A stretch of DNA of 64,000 nucleotides from Heliocidaris erythrogramma (GCA_025617745.1 CM046855.1:19189880-19253879); one strand, 5' to 3'; shown: positions 1 through 10,835, counted from the stretch's first letter. Numbers and translations: made by a program. The notes: a model not told the origin generated them from the letters alone.

Positions 1-656
1 CGCGCTGCACAATTACTCACTCGCAAGTCTACACACCACTGCGGCTCCATTTATTGTTTCACACACACGCAATCCATTCAAATGCATACTGCAGACACAA
101 CTACACACATGCACTCTAAAATGAATTGGATTCAAACACGTATTAATCAGATGAAGGACGCAATGCAGCATCCATTCAAAACAAGCATAAGAAATCGTGC
201 TAATATTTTCGCGTGTTCTAGAATTCGCGCCCGCCGAAAATAGCACGAAATCGCGAAAATTAATGTACCGTGAATACTTCTGCATTTACAGTAGTTTAAC
301 ACTCTAAATGAATGATACATAATAAGCATATACAGATACCATTCCTATGATCATGTGTGATTATTCATGTAAAAAATTAATTTAAGCACCATAATTTTTT
401 CAAATAATCCGGGATAAAATTCATGACATGTAGTAAATTTGTAATACCACAAACAATATTTTCAAGAACATCAAACTGATATCAGTTGGATTTTCATTGG
501 TGATTATATTCACAAGTGACAGCTTTTGGTAGCCCTTTAATGAAAGAATATATATCATTATCAACAGCACCACAGGGAGTTACCAAATGCTTTACAAACT
601 GACATCACTGTTCAAACTTTAGCGATATTTTACTGCAGTACAAATTCTGAACTCAC
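1..656. other. Non-coding stretch downstream of the last visible presenilin exon
   Basis: No exon, transposon end or RNA gene is recognisable here. It should be intron: the adjacent exon ends in a donor at 655-656, and the next presenilin exon, which would encode the GLGD catalytic motif, was looked for on the minus strand and not found. Confidence 0.5.
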
Positions 657-869
657 GTTCTTCCTCTTCTTCCTCATCAACTGGAGGATGTCTATTATTC
701 TGAGCATTGTTCTGCCTCAAAGCTCTGACTGCCGCCCTCCTATCTTCAGATGTCACGCTGGAGTTTGCGCTTCTCTCGAGATCCCTTTCTCTTCTCTCAG
801 TGAACACGGTACCGAAGCCGCCGTTTGCACCCTCTTCATCACTCTGACCTGTTTGATCAGCTTGATCAC
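657..869 (-). CDS. PSEN: Presenilin exon, hydrophilic loop (equivalent of human PSEN1 exon 10)
   Basis: This 213-bp exon lies between an acceptor (cag, 870-872) and a donor (gtgagt, 651-656 on the plus strand). It enters after two missing codon bases and ends with one base of a split codon. It encodes the variable cytosolic loop between TM6 and TM7: GDQADQTGQSDEEG, then an Arg/Ser-rich stretch with AAVRALRQ (compare human RAAVQELS), then a poly-Glu run. The human exon is 174 bp, so the loop is longer here. The following exon, which should supply GVKLGLGDF with the second active-site Asp, is outside the window. The loop is the least conserved part of the family; identification rests on exon order, phase and the flanking exons. 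Confidence 0.85.
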
Positions 870-1278
870 CTGCAAGTAGAATAAAAGTTATGAAATCTTT
901 GTCCTTTTCCTTCAAGAAGAATGAAATATAAATTTAAAGATATAATTTTTGTCATCAATCTGTTAAGTAGAATTAGTCATTTCTCTAAAACATGAGTTTG
1001 GTATATTATCACAGCAAGTTTCAAGCTTTTGCGTAATGTAACGATACATTACAAATGATAAATATATTGATGATAATCATTCGTTTAAAATGTTTCTGTT
1101 TTTCCCCACGTTAATTCAGACAAATAGAAAACTATATAACAAAAAGTCCTTTGTGTGCATTGTGTTTTCTTTACTGCCACAATGATCTTGCAAAGCTACA
1201 TGAGGAGTGAATGCTCTTTGATGCTTCATCTTTTTAAAGTTTTTGTTAAGTAAAAGTTTTCCCTTTTCATTTACTTAC
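870..1278 (-). other. Presenilin intron, no other feature seen
   Basis: A 409-bp intron, GT (plus ac at 1277-1278) to AG (plus ct at 870-871). I see no repeat or second gene in it. Confidence 0.8.
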
Positions 1279-1374
1279 CAGTTGCATTTTCTTCTACTGC
1301 TGGTTCCTCTTTTTTTTTTGATTTGGGTTGAGTTGAGTCAACGTCTGCCATTCCTACCAACCAGACCATTGTAG
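1279..1374 (-). CDS. PSEN: Presenilin exon with the endoproteolysis region (equivalent of human exon 9)
   Basis: A 96-bp exon between acceptor cag (1375-1377) and donor gtaagt. It reads STMVWLVGMAD, followed by a Lys/Glu-rich tract. Human PSEN1 has STMVWLVNMAEGD here. In the family, autoproteolysis that produces the N- and C-terminal fragments of active gamma-secretase occurs beside this Met-Val, and loss of human exon 9 blocks it. The TMVW core is intact, so normal maturation is expected. Phase joins exactly with both neighbours: T+CT gives Ser, and ACT GGT leads into the loop exon. The tail (KSKKKEEPAVEE) is lineage-specific low complexity. Confidence 0.93.
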
Positions 1375-1873
1375 CTGTTTAGATGAAAAGACCATGATGA
1401 TTAGTGAAACAGTCCCTTTTTAATGGGAGTATTTATCTTTTACTGTATAAGCATTGTGAAATTATATACCACCAACACTGCGACAGGCAGAAGAGCAGTT
1501 CATATCTATATAATACCATGTTAATACTTCACATAAAAAGTAGCAGAGAGCGAAATACAGATAGACAAATAGACAGAGAAAGAGCAAGATAGAGGGAGAG
1601 GCAAGAAGAGACAGGCAGATAAACGCTGAAAATTTTCGTATAAAAGAGATACAAAAAGTTCTCACAAAGTTTCACACAATTTATGCTTAATATTACATTT
1701 CTCATATTACCAACCACCGACCACAAAAGGGGAGGAGAAAGATCAGGTATCGTCAAAACAACCATTCATTCTTTCAAATATCATTCTAATATTACTAGTC
1801 AAAGAATACAATACATGCTAACAAGGGTTATTTGCATAAAGGCATCTGTAAGAGGTATTAAAGTACATCTTAC
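1375..1873 (-). other. Presenilin intron, no other feature seen
   Basis: A 499-bp GT-AG intron. A short plus-strand purine-rich tract (about 1550-1620, repeats of agaca/gagag) is simple sequence. Confidence 0.75.
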
Positions 1874-1972
1874 ATGAGTAAATAAGTGCAGGGAAGATCT
1901 GTTCGTCCCTTTCCTGTGCAGTCTCAACCAGCATTCTGAGAGGACCCTTGGGGCATAGCACAGCAAACAGAT
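1874..1972 (-). CDS. PSEN: Presenilin exon with the first catalytic aspartate (equivalent of human exon 8)
   Basis: This exon is 99 bp, the length of human PSEN1 exon 8. It encodes (D)[18 protein letters not shown] and then [14 protein letters not shown], almost residue for residue the vertebrate sequence. The Asp of the TM6 YD motif, one of the two active-site aspartates of this membrane protease, is split by the upstream intron (TATG from the previous exon plus AT here). Human has LVAVLC where this has LFAVLC. Boundaries: acceptor tag at 1973-1975, donor gtaag at 1869-1873 on the plus strand. Confidence 0.97.
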
Positions 1973-2378
1973 CTAGAAGATGAAAAACAAAAACAAACAA
2001 CAAATCATCTCCATAAGTATTCTCAATGTCGTCCCAAATATTTCATGAAGATATCTTGAAAGTGAATAGCTGTCCAACTATATTTCCTTCATATTGAACT
2101 CAACATTGTTTGGGGGTTTTTTTAACAAAAATTAAGTCATCTCATTTTCTTAACATACTGAATGAATTGATATACTTCATCTAGTATTATGATACATCAT
2201 GATTATTACAAGTACGTAAATATATGAGACAGAGGATAATGAAAACAACATGGACAATATTGGGGGAGAGGGATGATATGATGCAAGGAACATGTAAAAA
2301 GAGACAAAACAATCGCATCATGTGCTTTGGATTTGACCACGTCTAGTCGCATCCAGGTGACCTCCAGTAGAAACTCAC
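1973..2378 (-). other. Presenilin intron, no other feature seen
   Basis: A 406-bp intron, GT (plus ac at 2377-2378) to AG. No embedded repeat was recognised. Confidence 0.75.
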
Positions 2379-2599
2379 CATAAACAGCAATGGCCGCCAG
2401 AATGGTCCAGAGGGTCCACTCCGGGAGGTATTTGATAAAGATGAGAGCCATGAGGGCTGAGATGACGATGAGGTAGAGTTGCTGGAGACGTAGTGGCCCC
2501 TTCCAATGGATGCTAACCATACCCACCATGCCAAAGTTCCACATGATAAGTGCTATGGTGAAATAGTCCATGGGGATGTTGTACGTAACCAGCAATTCT
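2379..2599 (-). CDS. PSEN: Presenilin exon, TM3-TM6 segment (equivalent of human exon 7)
   Basis: At 221 bp this exon has the length of human PSEN1 exon 7. It encodes [20 protein letters not shown], then [20 protein letters not shown] and [20 protein letters not shown], ending [14 protein letters not shown] plus one base of the catalytic Asp codon. These are transmembrane helices 4-6; the [11 protein letters not shown] and FIKYLPEWT blocks are diagnostic for presenilin. Acceptor cag at 2600-2602, donor gtgagt. The intron upstream carries a complete DIRS element. Confidence 0.98.
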
Positions 2600-2670
2600 C
2601 TGTGTGATAAAATGAGTAACGCCATGTGATATGTCTGTACCAGCCGATACATCTCAATTTAACCTCTAAG

Positions 2671-2878
2671 ATTTGTAAAATCAGCACTGATTTTCTTATT
2701 TACTATATAAATCTATATACCTACCTATTATGCCTGTAGTCTTGACTACGGGACCCCTTCGAGAATTTAACACACATGCGTCACAATATTGTGCGCACCC
2801 CCCGTAATCCTATTGTCCCCTTCGCCACTCACGCGCGTCAACACGCTACGGCCATCTTCCTCTTTTGCGAGCAATCCC
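2671..2878. repeat. Left inverted terminal repeat of DIRS copy 1
   Basis: From about 2716 to 2878 this is the near-perfect reverse complement of 8838-8995 (for example the gtagtcttgactacgggacc stretch). The outermost 45 bp (2671-2715) differ from the other end and hold the palindrome AAAATCAGCACTGATTTT. That outer part recurs inverted at 2928-2985 in the ICR. Confidence 0.9.
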
Positions 2879-2924
2879 AAGTAGAAACATGTTGCTTGCA
2901 AGGAGCGGGGAAGGAGGGAGGGTC

Positions 2925-3021
2925 ATAGGTAGGTATATAGATTTATATAGTAAATAAGAAAATCAGTGCTGATTTTACAAATTTACTGCAATAAATCATA
3001 TATACCTACCTATTATGCCAG
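2925..3021. repeat. Internal complementary region (ICR) of DIRS copy 1
   Basis: The first half (about 2925-2983) is the reverse complement of the left outer end (2671-2735). The second half (about 2984-3021) is the reverse complement of the right outer end (8975-9011). The two meet at ACAAATTTACTGC. In DIRS1 this region templates completion of the termini and corresponds to the junction of the circular intermediate used by the recombinase. Confidence 0.9.
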
Positions 3022-3086
3022 ACCAGCGCCAACTCAAAGACCGGGAGGCATGTTTCGAGCGGAAGGAAATAGGATTACACCAAAGA

Positions 3087-4061
3087 CTACAAAGAAGACA
3101 CAGCGGCCTTCAAGGTGGCTGACGCAAACAAAGCTTCACCTGCGGGAATATCCCTAAGGTAGCAAGAAATGAAGGAATTGGGCGAACGCCAATAAGCAGC
3201 CTTCAAAATATCAACAAGCGCCACACCTTGAAACAGATCCCAAGAAGTGCTGACACTACGAGTATCATGAGCACGAAGCTTACTGTCGGATAAAAGAGCC
3301 TCTGTGCCAGCGGCCCTAATAGCTTCAACGATCCATCTAGAAATGGAATCAAGAGAGGCAGGAGAAAAAGGCTCTCTAGTGATCAGGAACAACTGATCAT
3401 CCTTACGATAAGACTTAGTCTTATCAATATACCATTTGAGAGCCCTAACAGGACACCAAACTTTGTCCTCACGCACCGAAGAAAAGTCAGAAAGCGGACA
3501 AAGAAAAATCTCAACAGGACCGGAGGTAGCTGTCTGATTCTTGGCAACGAAAGAAGCCCTAGGAATCAACCTAACACCTTTTCTCTCCCAGCGAACATGA
3601 CCAGGAGTAAGACAGAGAGCATGAAGAGTACTGCGCCTCTGCCCAGAGGCAATAGCTACCAAAAAGAGCGTCTTAACCGTAAGATGATGAAGCGAAGCTT
3701 CACCTAACGGTTCAAAAGGAGGTTTCGCCAAGGCCTCCAGGACCTTAGGCAGACTCCAAGACGGCACTAACTTAGAAAACGAAGGTCGTTTCAGAAAGAA
3801 CGAACGAATCAAACCACTTAGTAGCGGGGAATTGGAAATCCCCGAACCATCCGAAAAACCCGAATGAATGGCCCCGATCGCCGAACGGTAGCCTCGGATA
3901 GTAGAAATAGACCTCCCTTTGTCAAATAACGAGATTAAGAAATCCGCAATTGAACCAATAGGAGCCTTAGAAGGGGTTTGATTTCTCTCTTTGCACCAAA
4001 GGAAAAAGACCGAGAGACGGGAATTGTAAATTTCCCTAGTAGAAACCCTACGACTGGACAT
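3087..4061 (-). CDS. DIRS tyrosine recombinase (copy 1), intact ORF
   Basis: 324 residues. It integrates the circular DNA copy of the element by Cre-like strand exchange. Visible motifs: an N-terminal SAM-like part with GRSISTIRGYRSAI (49-62), catalytic Arg in GQRRSTLHAL (R142/R143), H265-x-x-R268 in AHDTRS, Trp in the third-histidine position (W291, as in Cre) and the candidate nucleophile Tyr301. I chose the ATG whose A is shared with the RT stop codon (TAATG at 4059-4063). The frame runs upstream without a stop to 5363, but that part is an out-of-frame reading of RT/RNase H. The ORF is unbroken although gag and RT of this copy are damaged. Confidence 0.9.
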   Translation of the reverse strand: MSSRRVSTREIYNSRLSVFFLWCKERNQTPSKAPIGSIADFLISLFDKGRSISTIRGYRSAIGAIHSGFSDGSGISNSPLLSGLIRSFFLKRPSFSKLVPSWSLPKVLEALAKPPFEPLGEASLHHLTVKTLFLVAIASGQRRSTLHALCLTPGHVRWERKGVRLIPRASFVAKNQTATSGPVEIFLCPLSDFSSVREDKVWCPVRALKWYIDKTKSYRKDDQLFLITREPFSPASLDSISRWIVEAIRAAGTEALLSDSKLRAHDTRSVSTSWDLFQGVALVDILKAAYWRSPNSFISCYLRDIPAGEALFASATLKAAVSSL

Positions 4062-5880
4062 TAAAAAGTCCGCGGCTCTATCAGAGAGACCCGACTGTCT
4101 TGCAGATTCCCTGACAGGGGCCAAGCAGTCAAATGAAGAGACTCCGGATTGTGGTGAAGAATCCCCAATAGGGGCTGTAACACCAGATCCGCTCTTAACG
4201 GGAGAACTAACGGTTGAGCCCTTAGAAGGCTCATAAGTTCCGGAAACCAATTCCTCCTGGGCCAAAAGGGAGCTATTACAAGCACCCTCGCCCGATCTTC
4301 CCTGATTTTCCGCAAGACACGCGGAATCAGTTGGAAGGGAGGAAAGGCGAATCCCTGAAGGTTCTCCCAGCTGAGGGAGAAAGCATCGAGAGCCCATGCT
4401 CCCTGATCGCGAACACGGGAGCAATACTTCGGCAGCTGGTGATTTAGCACCGACGCAAATAGATCCACTTCCAGTGGACCTAGGCAACTGCGAATGCGGC
4501 AAAATACTTCCGGATGGAGCATCCATTCCGATGGAAGATACCTGCCCCGGGACAGAAAATCCGCAAAGAGGTTTTCCCGACCGGGGATGAAAGAGGCCAC
4601 GGGTGTGATTGCCATGCGACGACACCACCTCCACAGCTGAGCTGCTAGGGCATTCAGGGCAACCGAACGAGTGCCTCCCTGCCGATTGATATATGCCGCC
4701 ACAGTAACATTGTCCGTGAGAATCAGAACCGAACGACTGAGAAGTCGACTTCTGAAATGGAGCAAGGTCAACAGAACTGCCATAAACTCCAGGACATTGA
4801 TATGAGGAAGAGTCCCAAGATGAGACCAATCCCCCGCAACCGTGCTGCCGTTGCAGTGTCCTCCCCACCCCAACCGAGAGGCGTCCGTCGAAACCGATAT
4901 CGACGGAAGAGGGGCAGAGAAGGACCTGCCTCGCGCGAGAAACACCTCGCTCGTCCAACAAGCGAGAAGAGACTTGATCTTTACTGGTACTGGAATCCAG
5001 ACCAAAAGAGAGTCTTTTCCCGGCTTTAAGAACCTGAGGAGATGTCTCTGAAAGGGTCTCATGAGGAGCCGGCAGTCCTCTAAAACATCGACTAGACTGG
5101 CTAGATAACCTAGAAACTGAAGCCACTGTCTGGCCGAGACTCTTCTGGCCAGCAAGAGCTTGCGAGCCGCAGAGACAATGGTGAGAATCCTGTCTCGACT
5201 GGGCCGAGCTAACTGATTCCTTATGTCTAACACCGCCCCCAGAAAAACTGGGCTGCGAGTGGGGACTAACTCTGACTTTTCCCAATTTATTAGGAAACCT
5301 AAGTCTTGAGTAAGAGAGACTAGCAACGAGTCTCGTCCAACAAACGATCGCGCGACTCCGCAAGGAGAAGCCAATCGTCCAGGTAACAGAACAACCGCAG
5401 GCCGCGACGCCTCAGAAAGGCCGCTAGCACCGCTACAACTTGAGTAAAAACCCGAGGGGCCGGGCGCAGCCCGAAGGGAAGAGCCCGAAACCGGTAAGTC
5501 TCCGAGAGGAAGGAGAACCCCAGAAGATCGCGAGATGCGCGATGAATGGGAATGTGAAAGTACGCGTCCTTGAGATCTATCGAGACCGCGTAATCTTCCC
5601 TTTTGATCAACGGAAGAATGGAGGCAAGAGTCTCCATACAAAAATGAACCGGAGGAATAAATTTGTTTATCCTCTTTAGGTTCAGTATCAAACGAAGTTT
5701 TCCCGAGCGCCTGGGAATAACAAAAGTCGGAGAAAGGGAAAAAGGACAGCCTGTGAGGTGTCCAAGTTCCTATAGCACCTCCGGGGAGCGGGGCGGACAG
5801 ATCTATGAAGAAACCGTCTCGTCCGCCCGCTGCCTGAACCCAAGCAAAGTCGAACCCTGCGCGCGGGTTGACTAAAAGTC
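4061..5880 (-). pseudogene. Broken DIRS reverse transcriptase-RNase H-methyltransferase-like ORF (copy 1)
   Basis: Two frames together carry the RT. 5320 to about 5750 holds LSPTFVIPRRSG, LKDAYFHIPI and the catalytic YLDDWLL. From about 5330 down to 4061 a second frame continues with TQDLGFLINWEKSE, the RNase H core (STDASRLGWGG, LTDNVTVAAYINRQGG, ADFLSRG) and the C-terminal domain (LDAFSLSWENLQGFAFPP, LVIAPFWPRRNWFPEL). That C-terminal domain sits where DIRS1 elements carry their Dam-like methyltransferase. The frame change near 5330, beside a premature stop, and a deletion between DGFFIDLSAPLPGG (about 5770-5815) and the first RT motif mean no full protein is made. The stop overlaps the recombinase start. 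Confidence 0.85.
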
Positions 5881-7237
5881 AGGGAAAGTTTAGAACAAAG
5901 CAATCGCTTCTACCCCACAAAGGGAGAGCAACTAAGGCTCTGCCTGCCCCAGCGATTCGGAGACCGAAGCTAGAGAGGCCGCTTCCAAAACTGGATCCGC
6001 CTGAAAAGATCGTGACAAAGAATCACGAACAAAGGCCGAAACGGTCGGATTCACGCATGAACCGCCATAAGCCTCCTCACCCGACGGAGCCCCGAGGCTG
6101 CGAGACTAGGAGGCTCATGTGATCTCATCACAGACAAAGAAGAATAAACCATAAAAGGCTAATTAGTCTCGATGTCCGACCCAAAAAAGGGACAAGAGCA
6201 GGGGATGTGAATCCTGGTACAAGGAACCAACCCTGAGTCTGGGCAAAGCCCATCTCACACTGAACATCTCAGCTTGAGAGACCGAAGGGTTAGCTAAACC
6301 CGATGGGCAAGAGGCAGACAAAGCCTTGCCTCTTTTAGCCCCTTCCCTAGGCTTCTGATTGGCCCAAAAAGAGCCTAAGTCGAAACCCGCTTTTCAGAGC
6401 GTTTATCCGGTTTCGTTCGGATCCCCGAAGCCCTTCGGGAACACGAACCGAACCCTCCACTGAGGGACGCTCACCTCCCTTTATGGGAGAAGTGCGCTGA
6501 GGGTATTGAACCCAAAGACGCGCACCAATTACCCATATCGGCCGAGCAAGGAGATGCAACAGCCATGGGCCGGACGCCAAGGCGCCCAGACTCAGCAGAA
6601 ATCCCGCTGCTTAAACCAACGCGAAGTCGAACCCTGCGCGCGGGTTGACTGAACTTCAGGGCGATATTTGGACAACAAAACAATCGCTTCCACTCCACAG
6701 AGATTGAGCGATTGAGACTCCGCCTGCCCAAGCGATTCGGGAACCGAAGCTTGAGAGGACGCATCCAAATCTGGTTCCACCCGAGTGGAATGAGACAAAG
6801 GAACGTTAACAAAGGCCTCCGCAGGCGGGTCCCCGCATGGCTCACCAACAGTCTCCTAGTCCGGCGGAGCCCCTAGGGCCGCGGGAGTAGGAGGCACATG
6901 CGAATCAGTCTCAGACAACGAGGAATCAAACACAAAAGGTTGATTAGTCTCAAAGTCAGACCCCTGAATAGGGACAGAAGTCAGGGTTGAAGTAGCCGGT
7001 ACAAAGGACCAACCCTGATTCTGAGCAAAAGCCCGCATCATGCTGAACATGTCAGCTTGAGAGGAGCTAGCTGGGTTAGCCAGGCCAGACGGGCAAGAGG
7101 CCGGCAAAGCCTTGCCACTTTTTGCCTTCTTCTTGGCCTTTTTCTTGGCTGGCTCGACAAGAGTCGTAGCCGAAACCCTTTTGTTAGAACGCTTAATCGG
7201 ATTCATTCGGATCTCCGAAGCCACTTCGGAAACACGA

Positions 7238-7767
7238 ACCGATCCCTCCGCGGAGGGACGTTCACTTCCCAAAAAGGGATTGGAGCGCTCATGGCGTAAG
7301 CCTAGAGAATCGCCCAAATCACCCATATTGGCTAAGCAAGAGGATGCAGTAGCCATGGGTTGGGAGCTAAAAGCTCCCAGTGCGTGGGCAGACCGAGATG
7401 ACTCGGTATGTGCCCGATGACTACTAAAGGCATGTGAACCCACTATTGGACCGCTCGAAAGCGGCAATAGGGGAGCACTAGTAGTCACGCACTCAGGTGA
7501 AAACCGATCCCTCCGCGGAGGGACGTTCACTTCCCAAAAAGGGATTGGAGCGCTCATGGCGTAAGCCTAGAGAATCGCCCAAAACACCCATATTGGCTAA
7601 GCAAGAGGATGCAGTAGCCATGGGTTGGGAGCTAAAAGCTCCCAGTGCGTGGGCAGACCGAGATGACTCGGTATGTGCCCGATGACTACTAAAGGCATGT
7701 GAACCCACTATTGGACCGCTCGAAAGCGGCAATAGGGGAGCACTAGTAGTCACGCACTCAGGTGAAA
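7238..7767. repeat. 265-bp tandem duplication in DIRS copy 1 gag
   Basis: Units 7238-7502 and 7503-7767 are nearly identical; one visible difference is cccaaatcaccc versus cccaaaacaccc. The near identity shows a recent duplication. Confidence 0.93.
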
Positions 7768-7797
7768 ACACCTGTTGCTCCGAAGAGCGTCCATAAT

Positions 7798-8013
7798 TGT
7801 TAGCTCGAGCATTCCCATCAGCTGGCAACTGAGACAGCCCAGAAAGTACTCGTTCCCCCATATGGCGTTTGCCGGGGGCTAGGGTTTGTGAACCCAGACC
7901 AACATTGTTAGCTCGAGCATTCCCATTAGCTGGCAACTGAGACAGCCCAGAAAGTACTCGTTCCCCCATATGGCGTTTGCCGGGGGCTAGGGTTTGAGAA
8001 CCCAGACCAACAT
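7798..8013. repeat. 108-bp tandem duplication in DIRS copy 1 gag
   Basis: Units 7798-7905 and 7906-8013 share tagctcgagcattcccat and differ at only a few bases. 108 is a multiple of three, so the repeat adds 36 residues without shifting frame. Confidence 0.92.
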
Positions 8014-8837
8014 GGACTAAGCCTGTGGGTTGCCCTGCAGTAGTGGGGCGCGTCTCCCCTAACGGATCAGAGCGAGTGAACGCTACCGTACGGGAAACAA
8101 CAGCCCCCCCTCTGGTCTCAGCGACCGGGGGATTGGATTCGAGATATCCAAACCACTAGAATCTGACGTCACCCACCCCGAAACCACAGGCTTCGGAGTT
8201 GACAATCCCGATTCAGTTAACGCCACCCGTCCCGAAGCCGCAAGCTCCGAAACTGGCAAACTCTGCAAGGGAACACCACTAGGCAACTTACCTTTAGCCC
8301 TCCTCCCTCCCCCGCGTACCGCTGTACTCGGGGAAGTTCTGGAAGGCCGAGTCGTCTTGCTAGACAACTCTTCGGAAGAAGCAGGTCTCCTTGACCCAGC
8401 TGCTTCTTCTTCCGAATTCATACCACTGCAATAAAACAGACAATAAAGTATACTTTTCAAAATAAGAAATACTTCAACTGCATGCAGTAAATAAAACTAA
8501 AGTTTATTTGGGAGATACGCACTAAAGAAATTTTCACAGCCTAAAAACCGTAAGAACAATCACCGAGCCCTAAGGCTCGGTGACAAACGGAAACACCCGC
8601 AAACACAGAAATATCTACGTGGGGCTGACCGTGAAAGAGAAAATAAATGCCAAGAAAGGGAATCAAAAAATCCCTTGCAATCGGCAAGAGTGACTAATAA
8701 AACACAAAGTACTATAATCTAAACGAATATAGGTACCTAAAAGTGCTTTAACTATGTGAAAAAGCGCACCAAAAAGATACTATACGACCTGATTTCAGGA
8801 GCGCTGTGACAATACGTCCTAACTCGTCGGGGGCGAG

Positions 8838-9011
8838 CAAGAAAGAGGAAGATGGCCGTAGCGTGTTGACGCGCGTGAGTGGCGAAGGGGACAATAGGAT
8901 TACGGGGGGTGCGCACAATATTGTGACGCATGTGTGTTAAATTCTCGAAGGGGTCCCGTAGTCAAGACTACAGGCATAATAGGTAGGTATATATGATTTA
9001 TTGCAGTAAAT
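8838..9011. repeat. Right inverted terminal repeat of DIRS copy 1
   Basis: Reverse complement of the left ITR up to about 8995, then a unique outer end finishing in ttgcagtaaat. In element sense this is the 5' end and probably holds the promoter. Between it and the gag ATG lies a roughly 415-bp leader without an ORF. Confidence 0.88.
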
Positions 9012-9545
9012 ATATCTAATTAAAGGCATATATCTTAAGTTGGTTCAATTGAATATATTGATGGTTTGGGTGTCTTAAATTTTCCCCTCCTTTCTGTATT
9101 CTTTCATTTGGTTTATCTTTTCATACGTTTTCTTTACATCATTTAGTTTCATTACCAATGTAATAGGCATACTGCTATTGCACATTGTCCTTCCTACGTT
9201 CTGTTAATTTGACAATGAAAATTCTATATGACGCAGTATATCACCTAAAAAGAAAGCTGCAGCAAAATACATCAGATGCAAAGTGGCACATCACTTTATC
9301 TCTCTACACATAAAAGAACATCAGTGAGTACCAGAAGTCCTATGCATGCATTTATTTTCTGTTCACCGATACTTCACCTCCCATTATTCATTCACACTTA
9401 TTCAAAATTTTGCTGCAGCATGTTTTCTAAAGCAGTTTACCTTATCCATGTGGACGAGGCTTTAGACTGCAATTTATAGGTGATCAATACAATTTAAATC
9501 AGAAAGTGATAATACATTTTCAAATAACATTGTATATATACTCAC
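9012..9545 (-). other. Presenilin intron remainder, right of the DIRS insertion
   Basis: Between the element's right end and the donor of the next exon. No repeat or ORF of note. Confidence 0.7.
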
Positions 9546-9613
9546 TGTAAATAAAAGAATGTGAAGAAAAACAGAAGAAGAAGCGATGATAAGACTAACC
9601 AACCATGGATAAC
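9546..9613 (-). CDS. PSEN: Presenilin exon, TM3 (equivalent of human exon 6)
   Basis: A 68-bp exon, the length of human PSEN1 exon 6, encoding [20 protein letters not shown] plus YL and two bases of the next codon. Human has [22 protein letters not shown]. Acceptor cag at 9614-9616, donor gtgagt. It is too short to stand out by ORF length; the frame was found from the family motif and confirmed because phases match on both sides (CA + A gives Gln before ELLVTYN). Confidence 0.96.
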
Positions 9614-10835
9614 CTGTTTGAAAAACAATAAAATTAAATACAAAATCAGACAGGCAGATATGACACACAGACAAAATACATTTGGTCTTCTTTCTTTTTC
9701 TCTCAAATATATATGTTTTCAAAATAGCTTTGGCAATGTCTTTACTTTTTGTTAATCAAAAACATTCCTCTACAAAGGTCTTGATTGATTGATCTGAGGG
9801 AACATTAGTCATATTCCATCCATGGAAATGCAAAAAATTTCATAACTGAAACGTTACATTTAATAAATGATACTGGAGTCATAGACTGAATTATTATTCA
9901 TTCATTTATCCTTTCATTATTCTTTGTAAAACAGCAGGAAGCAACGAAACAATATTTAATATGGGGAAATATGTGCTATAGGGGTTGGGTAGAGAGGATG
10001 ATGTGCACTGTGTTTCAGGTGATATATGTTTCTTTTATAACAACCATGGTTAATATACTGTGAATAATAACATGCTCAATGAAACAATCAATCTGTCATT
10101 GTAATCTTAAAATTATTTCACACCAATCTCAATCACTAAACAGAATGTGCAACAAACAAGTATTGTTAACGGAAGAATCAATAAATTCATGACCTTGCAT
10201 TTCGAATATATCTGATTTACTCTAGTATGCACGATTGTGTAACCTATCAGTATTGATTTTCCAAAATCAATGAAATCTTGTTTACTTCAAGACCTTAACA
10301 TTTTGAAGGTATCTGATTTAAATGTCAGTGGTATCGGCATTCATGTCTACGTGTATAATGAATAGAGAGAAATATCATTTGAGACAGAGAGAATTGAATA
10401 TGACAAAAGAAATCTTTGGAAATAGCAGGTAATGAAGATATAACAATAGAGGGAGACAGAGATGGAGAAAATCAATGAAATCTTGTATTTTGAAGGTACA
10501 TCTGATTTAAATGTCAGTGGTATCGGCATTCATGTCTACGTGTATAATGAATAGAGAGAAATATCATTTGAGACAGAGAGAATTGAATGTGACAAAAGAA
10601 ATCTCTGGAAATAGCAGGTAAGGAAGATATAACAATAGAGGGAGACAGAGATGGAGAAAAAATCAAAAGGGAGACAGAGACACAGAGAGTCAGAGAGACT
10701 CAAAGAGCGAAAGAGAAGCAGTGACTGACAGAACAGTACATAATAGGATCTGTAATGAAAAGTTAAAAAAAATAAGTTGCATGAAAAGTTCCAATGCCAT
10801 TAACGGCATTCACCACCTTCACTGAAATTACTTGC
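9614..10835 (-). other. Presenilin intron with a tandem duplication
   Basis: Intron with an unusual GC donor (10834-10835 on the plus strand) and acceptor cag at 9614-9616. Apart from the tandem repeat at 10264-10660 and a purine-rich run to about 10720, nothing is recognised. Confidence 0.8.
10264..10660. repeat. Tandem duplication of about 200 bp in a presenilin intron
   Basis: 10264-10467 and 10468 to about 10660 both contain cagtggtatcggcattcatg and differ by a few substitutions and a 13-bp indel. Confidence 0.92.

Larger units (their letters stand above)
5840..8421 (-). pseudogene. Degenerate DIRS gag (copy 1) with internal duplications
   Basis: The gag start is at 8419-8421, 4 bp after an acceptor-like ttttattgcag, and reads MNSEEEAAGSRRP, resembling the acidic SSSEEE start of copy 2. 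The reading frame is then interrupted several times. A block ending in PAALGAPPD (stop near 6856) matches PAALGAPPG in copy 2, but the conserved C-terminal half that follows in copy 2 is missing. Instead 5840-6600 and 6600-7360 are two diverged tandem copies of the same stretch, recognisable by the shared cgaaccctgcgcgcgggttg. Exact boundaries are uncertain. Confidence 0.7.
2671..9011 (-). mobile_element. DIRS1-like tyrosine-recombinase retrotransposon, copy 1 (defective)
   Basis: About 6.3 kb, coding on the minus strand, inserted in the presenilin intron between exons 9546-9613 and 2379-2599, in the gene's own orientation. DIRS hallmarks are all visible: inverted terminal repeats at both ends, an internal complementary region (2925-3021) made of the reverse complements of the two outer ends joined together, no obvious target-site duplication, and a recombinase ORF instead of a DDE integrase. 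Order in its own sense: right ITR, leader, gag, RT/RNase H/methyltransferase-like, recombinase, ICR, left ITR. The recombinase is open; gag has lost its C-terminal half and carries tandem duplications, and RT has a deletion and a frameshift. It is therefore probably non-autonomous, perhaps mobilised in trans by copies like the one at 18078. Confidence 0.93.
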
